From Actinomycetes bacterium (lineage in GTDB: Bacteria > Actinomycetota > Acidimicrobiia > Acidimicrobiales > Ilumatobacteraceae): a stretch of DNA of 64,000 bases. The notes under the pieces are model-generated. The model was not told the DNA's origin, did not search any database, and saw only the letters and a program-made list of their open reading frames with translations. Below are positions 60,188-64,000 of the stretch, piece after piece. Numbering within the stretch: position 1 is the first letter of the stretch; every line of letters starts with the position of its first letter. The position numbers and the translations under genes were made by a program. The stretch is from the NCBI GenBank assembly GCA_025360105.1, contig JANYCT010000039.1, positions 62,001 through 126,000 of the forward strand. The letters are read 5' to 3'.

Positions 60188-61290
60188 GCCAGGTTCGCTT
60201 CGAGGCTGGCCCGGTTGGTTCGGTAGCCGGCGTGCGAGCCGATGAGGATCGGGGTCTCGCGGAGGTCTTCTTGCCAGATCTCTGTGTCCATCGCGAGGTG
60301 TAGAGCGTTGTCCTGGACGACCATCGCCAGGTCCGCGATCGGTCCGCAGGCGTGGAAGTGCACGGCCATGCCGGGCGCGCCGAGCATCAAGTCACCGGTC
60401 TCCCAGGTGACCTTGCGTCCGCCGATCACACTGTGGCCGCCGCCGCCGAAGTGGTAGACGATCGACGTTGCGGTGTGCAGGTGCGGTTTGTGCGAGACAT
60501 TGGGTGGGATGGCGCCGTACATGGCCGACAGGGTGGGCGTGGTGCTGAGCGTGCGCTCGTTGGATGTGTGCGACAGCAGTGCGACCATGCGGCCGCTGTA
60601 GGCGTCGCCGAGGGAGTCCTGCGGGTCCAGCCAGCGACGAACCTCGGCGAGCTTCCACAGCGCCGGTGTTTGCGCCGAGAGCCGGGGGTCGACGAGGGCT
60701 TCGTAGGAGCGGACGGTCGCTGCCGGGTCGCTCAACGTGAACACTTCGTCGGCGAGCGGATCGCGGAACTCGGTCCATGGCGAGCCCTCGAACGTCATCG
60801 ATGACAGGTCGCCGTCGCCGATCAACGGTACGCGCATCTGGTCGAGCAACGCTTCGTGTGTGTACATGAGACGTACTTGGATGTCGTCGCTGTCGTTGAT
60901 GTGCTGGTAGGGGGCGAGTGACGGGATCGACCACACGTCGTGGAGGTCGAAGTCGAGTTGCCGATCGGCGACCATTGCCTGCCCGGTGCCGCGGATGCAG
61001 AAGCCCACGGCTGCACCGAGATGGGCGATCGGAGCGGACCGTTCCCCAGGGAGCAGCACTTCGAGCGCGACCCGGACGCTGGGGGTGAAGCCGGGCGCAG
61101 CGTCGGGAGCGTCGGGGTGGCTGATGAGGACGCGTCTCCTGCCTCCTGCTGGCCACGGGAGCGAGGCAAGTCGCTCGACTTGGGCCTCGATCTCTGCGCG
61201 CTTTACGAGCAGTGCGGGCCACGGCTTGATGTTCGGTTGTGGCGTGTCGAAATCGTCGACGAAGCGGGCGCTGACAGGTCCTTGACTCAC
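60184..61290 (-). CDS. Bicupin dioxygenase (gentisate 1,2-dioxygenase-like)
   Basis: This 368-residue protein has two cupin domains. The N-terminal one is near 90-140 (GAAVGFCIRGTGQAMV, then YQHINDSDD). The C-terminal one has HKPHLHTATSIVYHFGGGG and HFHACGPIADLAM, with candidate metal His residues. The layout resembles gentisate/salicylate 1,2-dioxygenases, whose ring-cleavage products are acylpyruvates handled by FAH enzymes. In the N-terminal cupin the usual HxH is reduced, so the C-terminal site is the likelier one. I chose GTG 61290 (AGAGGA 7 nt upstream) over ATG 61332. Confidence 0.75.
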   Translation of the reverse strand: MSQGPVSARFVDDFDTPQPNIKPWPALLVKRAEIEAQVERLASLPWPAGGRRRVLISHPDAPDAAPGFTPSVRVALEVLLPGERSAPIAHLGAAVGFCIRGTGQAMVADRQLDFDLHDVWSIPSLAPYQHINDSDDIQVRLMYTHEALLDQMRVPLIGDGDLSSMTFEGSPWTEFRDPLADEVFTLSDPAATVRSYEALVDPRLSAQTPALWKLAEVRRWLDPQDSLGDAYSGRMVALLSHTSNERTLSTTPTLSAMYGAIPPNVSHKPHLHTATSIVYHFGGGGHSVIGGRKVTWETGDLMLGAPGMAVHFHACGPIADLAMVVQDNALHLAMDTEIWQEDLRETPILIGSHAGYRTNRASLEANLA

Positions 61291-61336
61291 GGTGCGATCC
61301 TCTGGCTTGTGGGGGTGGGTGGGACGGAGCACATGC

Positions 61337-61942
61337 TCAGGGCTTGGCCGCCGCGCGTTGCTGCTTCTTCATGTCCTCGAGCACCTTGCGGCGGGTGGAC
61401 TTCTTGGTGAAGCGAGCGGCGGATGCCATGATCGGCCAGAGGAACAGGCCCTTGGGCATCTTCACGTCGGCGGCCGGGATGGCGCCGCAGCCGGCGGCGA
61501 TGACGCGTAGATCGTCGTCGAGGATGTGCGGCATGTACTTGCGGAACATGGGCTCGCCGAGCTTGCCGGATCCCGGGAACTTGTACTTTCCGCTGATCCG
61601 GTTGACGAGTTCGCAGTGATGCTCGTCGAGCGCGAGGATCTCGAAGGACTGCCGGTGCGGGAACGAGTCCTTCGCTTTGCTGTCAGGGTTCGGTACGAGG
61701 TACTCACCCCAGGCGACGTAGTAGGGGCGGACCTCGGTGACGCGTGCATGGCGCCGTTCCTTGTGCACGCCGAAGAAGTCGTGGATGACGGTCACGACCG
61801 AACCAGCAGTCACTTCGTCGCTGTCGTACTCGACTTCGGCGTGGAAGATGTTCACGCTGAACGCGTTCTGCGGGATCTTCAGCCAGGCCCAGACCTGATC
61901 GGCCGGTACGTCCAGTCGTAGGCGTCGTTCGCATTCCCCCAT
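61337..61942 (-). CDS. SRPBCC family protein
   Basis: This 201-residue protein reads like a START/Bet v1-type (SRPBCC) ligand-binding fold: VPADQVWAWLKIPQNAFSVN, VVTVIHDFFGVHKERRHARV, ELVNRISGKYKFPGSG. The C-terminal tail is basic (KKSTRRKVLEDMKKQQ). It may bind a hydrophobic substrate of the operon. ATG 61942 has AGGGGA 8-9 nt upstream; the frame continues to 61981 without similarity. Confidence 0.7.
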   Translation of the reverse strand: MGECERRLRLDVPADQVWAWLKIPQNAFSVNIFHAEVEYDSDEVTAGSVVTVIHDFFGVHKERRHARVTEVRPYYVAWGEYLVPNPDSKAKDSFPHRQSFEILALDEHHCELVNRISGKYKFPGSGKLGEPMFRKYMPHILDDDLRVIAAGCGAIPAADVKMPKGLFLWPIMASAARFTKKSTRRKVLEDMKKQQRAAAKP

Positions 61943-62008
61943 GATGTGTTTCCCCTGTTCTTCGGTGTGCCCGTGGGACACACGCTCGTTGTCGTGACTT
62001 CGTGGTCG

Positions 62009-62920
62009 TCAGTTGTTGGCAGTCGCGGCCAGGATGGTTTCCAGGCGTGCGGTGAGTTCGGGTGTTGCCGGCGCTAGCGGCGGGCGAACGTCGGGCCGTG
62101 CGAGTCCGCGGAGGGCCAGCATCGCTTTCAGTGGTATCGGGTTGGTCTCGAAGAAGATGGCCTCGTTGACAGCGAGAAGCCGGTAATGGATCGAGCGGGC
62201 GGTCTCGATGTCGCCGGCGAATACTGCTTCAGCCATAGCGGCCATCTCGGCAGGGAACAAGTTGCCGGTGGCGCTGACGTGTCCGGCGCCGCCGAGGACG
62301 AGCATCGGGAAACACAATGCCTCGACCCCGCAGTACACGCCGAAGTTCGGCCCGCACGAGGCGATGACGTTGCTGGCATGGATGAGGTCGGGGCGGGCGA
62401 GTTTGACGCCGACGATGTTCTCATGTTGGGCAAGTTGAGCGGTGGTGTCGACCGACAGACCGACCCCGGCGCGCCCGGGGATGTCGTACAGGATGACGGG
62501 CAGCTCTGATTCGTCCGCGGCCCGCCGGAACCAGTCGAGCAGTCCGCGCTGGGGCGGCTGCACGAAGTACGGGACGACGACGAGGGCCGCTGTTGCGCCG
62601 GCGCGTTGGGCCGCTCGGCCCAGGCGCACGGTGTCGGCGAAGTCGCTGGTGCCGGTGCCGGCGAGGACTGCGCCGCGGCCGTCGACCGCTTCGGTGGCGA
62701 GGTGGAAGAGGCGTTCGCGTTCGTCGAGGGTCAGCGAGGTGGGTTCGCCGGTCGTACCGGCGATCGCCACTCCGTGCCCGCCGTTGTCGATCTGGTGCCT
62801 GATCAGTGCGGTGAACGTCACTTCGTCGATCTCACCGTTGGCGAACGGTGTCACGATCGGGGTGAGCGAGCCTCGAATGGCGGGCTGCGAGTGGACACCC
62901 GTTGTGGCGGGATCGGTCAT
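62009..62920 (-). CDS. DapA/KDG-aldolase-type pyruvate-dependent lyase
   Basis: This 303-residue TIM-barrel protein has the DHDPS/NAL signature: AGTTGEPTSLT (54-64), LYDIPGR with Tyr145, and Schiff-base Lys173 in NIVGVKLAR. It binds pyruvate as an enamine. Members include dihydrodipicolinate synthase, N-acetylneuraminate lyase and 2-keto-3-deoxy-acid aldolases. In this operon it may cleave a keto acid rather than make lysine. The ATG at 62920 overlaps the permease stop as ATGA. The frame is open far upstream but that is a shadow. Confidence 0.85.
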   Translation of the reverse strand: MTDPATTGVHSQPAIRGSLTPIVTPFANGEIDEVTFTALIRHQIDNGGHGVAIAGTTGEPTSLTLDERERLFHLATEAVDGRGAVLAGTGTSDFADTVRLGRAAQRAGATAALVVVPYFVQPPQRGLLDWFRRAADESELPVILYDIPGRAGVGLSVDTTAQLAQHENIVGVKLARPDLIHASNVIASCGPNFGVYCGVEALCFPMLVLGGAGHVSATGNLFPAEMAAMAEAVFAGDIETARSIHYRLLAVNEAIFFETNPIPLKAMLALRGLARPDVRPPLAPATPELTARLETILAATANN

Positions 62921-63963
62921 GGTTGTGCCCCTTGCGGTCGTGTGCCTTGTCGCTGTCGCCGGAATGCGAGGGTGACTGCAATGAGCAGCGCGGCGCCGTT
63001 GAAGAAGTCTTCGACCCAGCTCGCTGCGCCGGACAGTTGCAGTCCCTTGATGCCGGTGGCCAAGACGTAGACGGCGATCAGCGTGCCGAGCACGTTGATC
63101 CGATGCTTGATCTGGGTCGAGCCGAGGAATACTGCCGCGACCGCTGGGAGCAGAAACGGCGGGCCGACCGAGTCGCTGGCGAGGCCGACCTTGGCGGCGA
63201 GGACGATGCCCGCGAAGCTCGCCAACGCCGCGGATCCGAGGAGACCTCCAACCTGGATGCGCGAGGTGCGCACTCCAGCGAGGCGGGCCGCTTCGGTGTT
63301 CGCTCCGGTTGCGAACATGCGCCGCCCTGTCGGGAGCATCTCGAGGATGTACCACACGACGGCACCGGCGACGACGAGGTAGCAGAACGATCTCGGCAAG
63401 CCAAAGAACGTGCCGCGTCCGAACGCCTGGAACGTGGTCGACGTCCCACCAGAGATCGTTGCGCCAGAGGTGATCGCCTTTGCAAGGCCGAGCAGCACTG
63501 ACGCCATGCCCAGCGTCGCGATCATCGACGGCACCTTGTATCTCACGACGATGACAGATGTGATGCCGCCGATCCCGAGGCAGATGGCGAACGTGGCGAG
63601 GCAGATCAGGATGGTGTTGACGTGATAGAGCTCTCCGAGCTTGGCGACGAGCACCATCGAGAAGCCCGCCATCGCACCGAACGACAGGTCGATCGATCCG
63701 GTGCTGAACGCGATCAGCGCTCCAAGAGCGAGAATGCCGGTCACTGCGCTGTCGCTCATGATGATGCGCATCGTCGTGGTGCTCAAGAACGTGTCGGGAA
63801 TCCGCAGCGAGAACCAACCTATGATGAGCACCCAGACGTACAGGGCGGTGAACTCGGTACGGAAGACCTTTCGTGATGCGTTGCGTAGCGCTCCGCTACC
63901 GGCGGTTTCAGCTAGGGCGGCGCTCACGGTGACGCTTGGGGCGGTGATGGCGGTGTCCGTCAT
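62917..63963 (-). CDS. ABC transporter permease (RbsC/CUT2-like)
   Basis: This 348-residue protein has about ten hydrophobic segments and the RbsC-type blocks GSIDLSFGAMAGFSM, MIATLGMASVLLGLA and RRMFATGANTEAARLAGV. It would form the membrane channel of a sugar- or small-molecule importer. The ATG at 63963 has GAGGAG 7-8 nt upstream. The partner ATPase and binding protein are not in the window and should lie beyond its right edge, upstream in the operon. It is coupled to the DapA-like gene by an ATGA overlap. Confidence 0.9.
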   Translation of the reverse strand: MTDTAITAPSVTVSAALAETAGSGALRNASRKVFRTEFTALYVWVLIIGWFSLRIPDTFLSTTTMRIIMSDSAVTGILALGALIAFSTGSIDLSFGAMAGFSMVLVAKLGELYHVNTILICLATFAICLGIGGITSVIVVRYKVPSMIATLGMASVLLGLAKAITSGATISGGTSTTFQAFGRGTFFGLPRSFCYLVVAGAVVWYILEMLPTGRRMFATGANTEAARLAGVRTSRIQVGGLLGSAALASFAGIVLAAKVGLASDSVGPPFLLPAVAAVFLGSTQIKHRINVLGTLIAVYVLATGIKGLQLSGAASWVEDFFNGAALLIAVTLAFRRQRQGTRPQGAQP

Positions 63964-64000
63964 GATCGGATCTCCTCGCGTGCATCGGTGAGGCAGTGTC

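Noticed and set aside
62921-63817. 300-residue upstream extension of the DapA-like frame
   Set aside because: It is an out-of-frame shadow of the ABC permease; the ATG at 62920 overlaps the permease stop as expected for coupled genes.

Overview
The window is GC-rich, densely packed bacterial DNA. F420/LLM-type oxidoreductases, a classical menaquinone pathway, actinobacterial-type FadD acyl-CoA ligases, a GntR-free but PadR/MarR/LAL-regulated layout and many apparently leaderless genes (TANNNT 6-8 nt before the start codon) point to an actinobacterium. An Acidimicrobiia-like lineage (Ilumatobacter relatives) is my best guess; this is inference, as no rRNA is present.

Layout. 1-7.1 kb: acyl-CoA catabolism genes (two AMP-forming acyl-CoA ligases, MaoC hydratase, LLM oxidoreductase, EthA-like Baeyer-Villiger monooxygenase, acyl-CoA dehydrogenase). 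7.2-15.5 kb: menaquinone genes menG, menF, menD, menH, menA and menE, interleaved with a FrnE/DsbA protein and an internally deleted amidase; menB and menC are absent here. 15.5-20.4 kb: SDR, MFS transporter, then an operon phoH-ybeY-hemolysin/CorC. 20.6-22.9 kb: GGDEF-EAL protein. 22.9-30.0 kb: acetoacetyl-CoA synthetase, metallophosphoesterase, gamma-butyrobetaine-hydroxylase-like dioxygenase, a BKACE enzyme and a carnitine dehydrogenase-thioesterase fusion, together a plausible gamma-butyrobetaine/carnitine to glycine betaine plus acetoacetyl-CoA route. 30.0-32.7 kb: GH29 fucosidase, GNAT, UspA.

32.9-35.3 kb is an eroded insertion next to tRNA-Cys: an IS30 tail, a His/Met-rich lipoprotein and membrane protein pair, and a tyrosine-recombinase tail whose catalytic Tyr codon is now a stop. 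35.4-42.6 kb: secreted alpha/beta hydrolase, CspA, a LAL (LuxR) regulator, and an ECF sigma factor flanked by two envelope proteins that share a C-terminal domain. 42.6-45.4 kb: MarR/monooxygenase/BVMO cluster with a readable promoter and palindrome. 45.6-50.9 kb: two methyltransferase plus GT-C membrane protein modules, the first preceded by a 17-codon leader ORF. 51-55.4 kb is a rearranged junction: a LuxR tail, a displaced 3' half of tRNA-Gly(GCC) with its terminator and adjacent repeats, a toxin-antitoxin pair, and two chimeric ORFs (zinc ribbon/integrase; alpha/beta hydrolase/GH3).

55.6-64 kb carries a tightly coupled minus-strand catabolic operon (ABC permease, DapA-like aldolase, SRPBCC, bicupin dioxygenase, LLM enzyme, two FAH-family proteins, PadR, and a class II aldolase-like protein without its zinc histidines). 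I infer that it lies inside an integrated element whose left end is the tRNA-Gly remnant at 52.3 kb. All functional calls come from motif and family recognition by eye; no searches were run.
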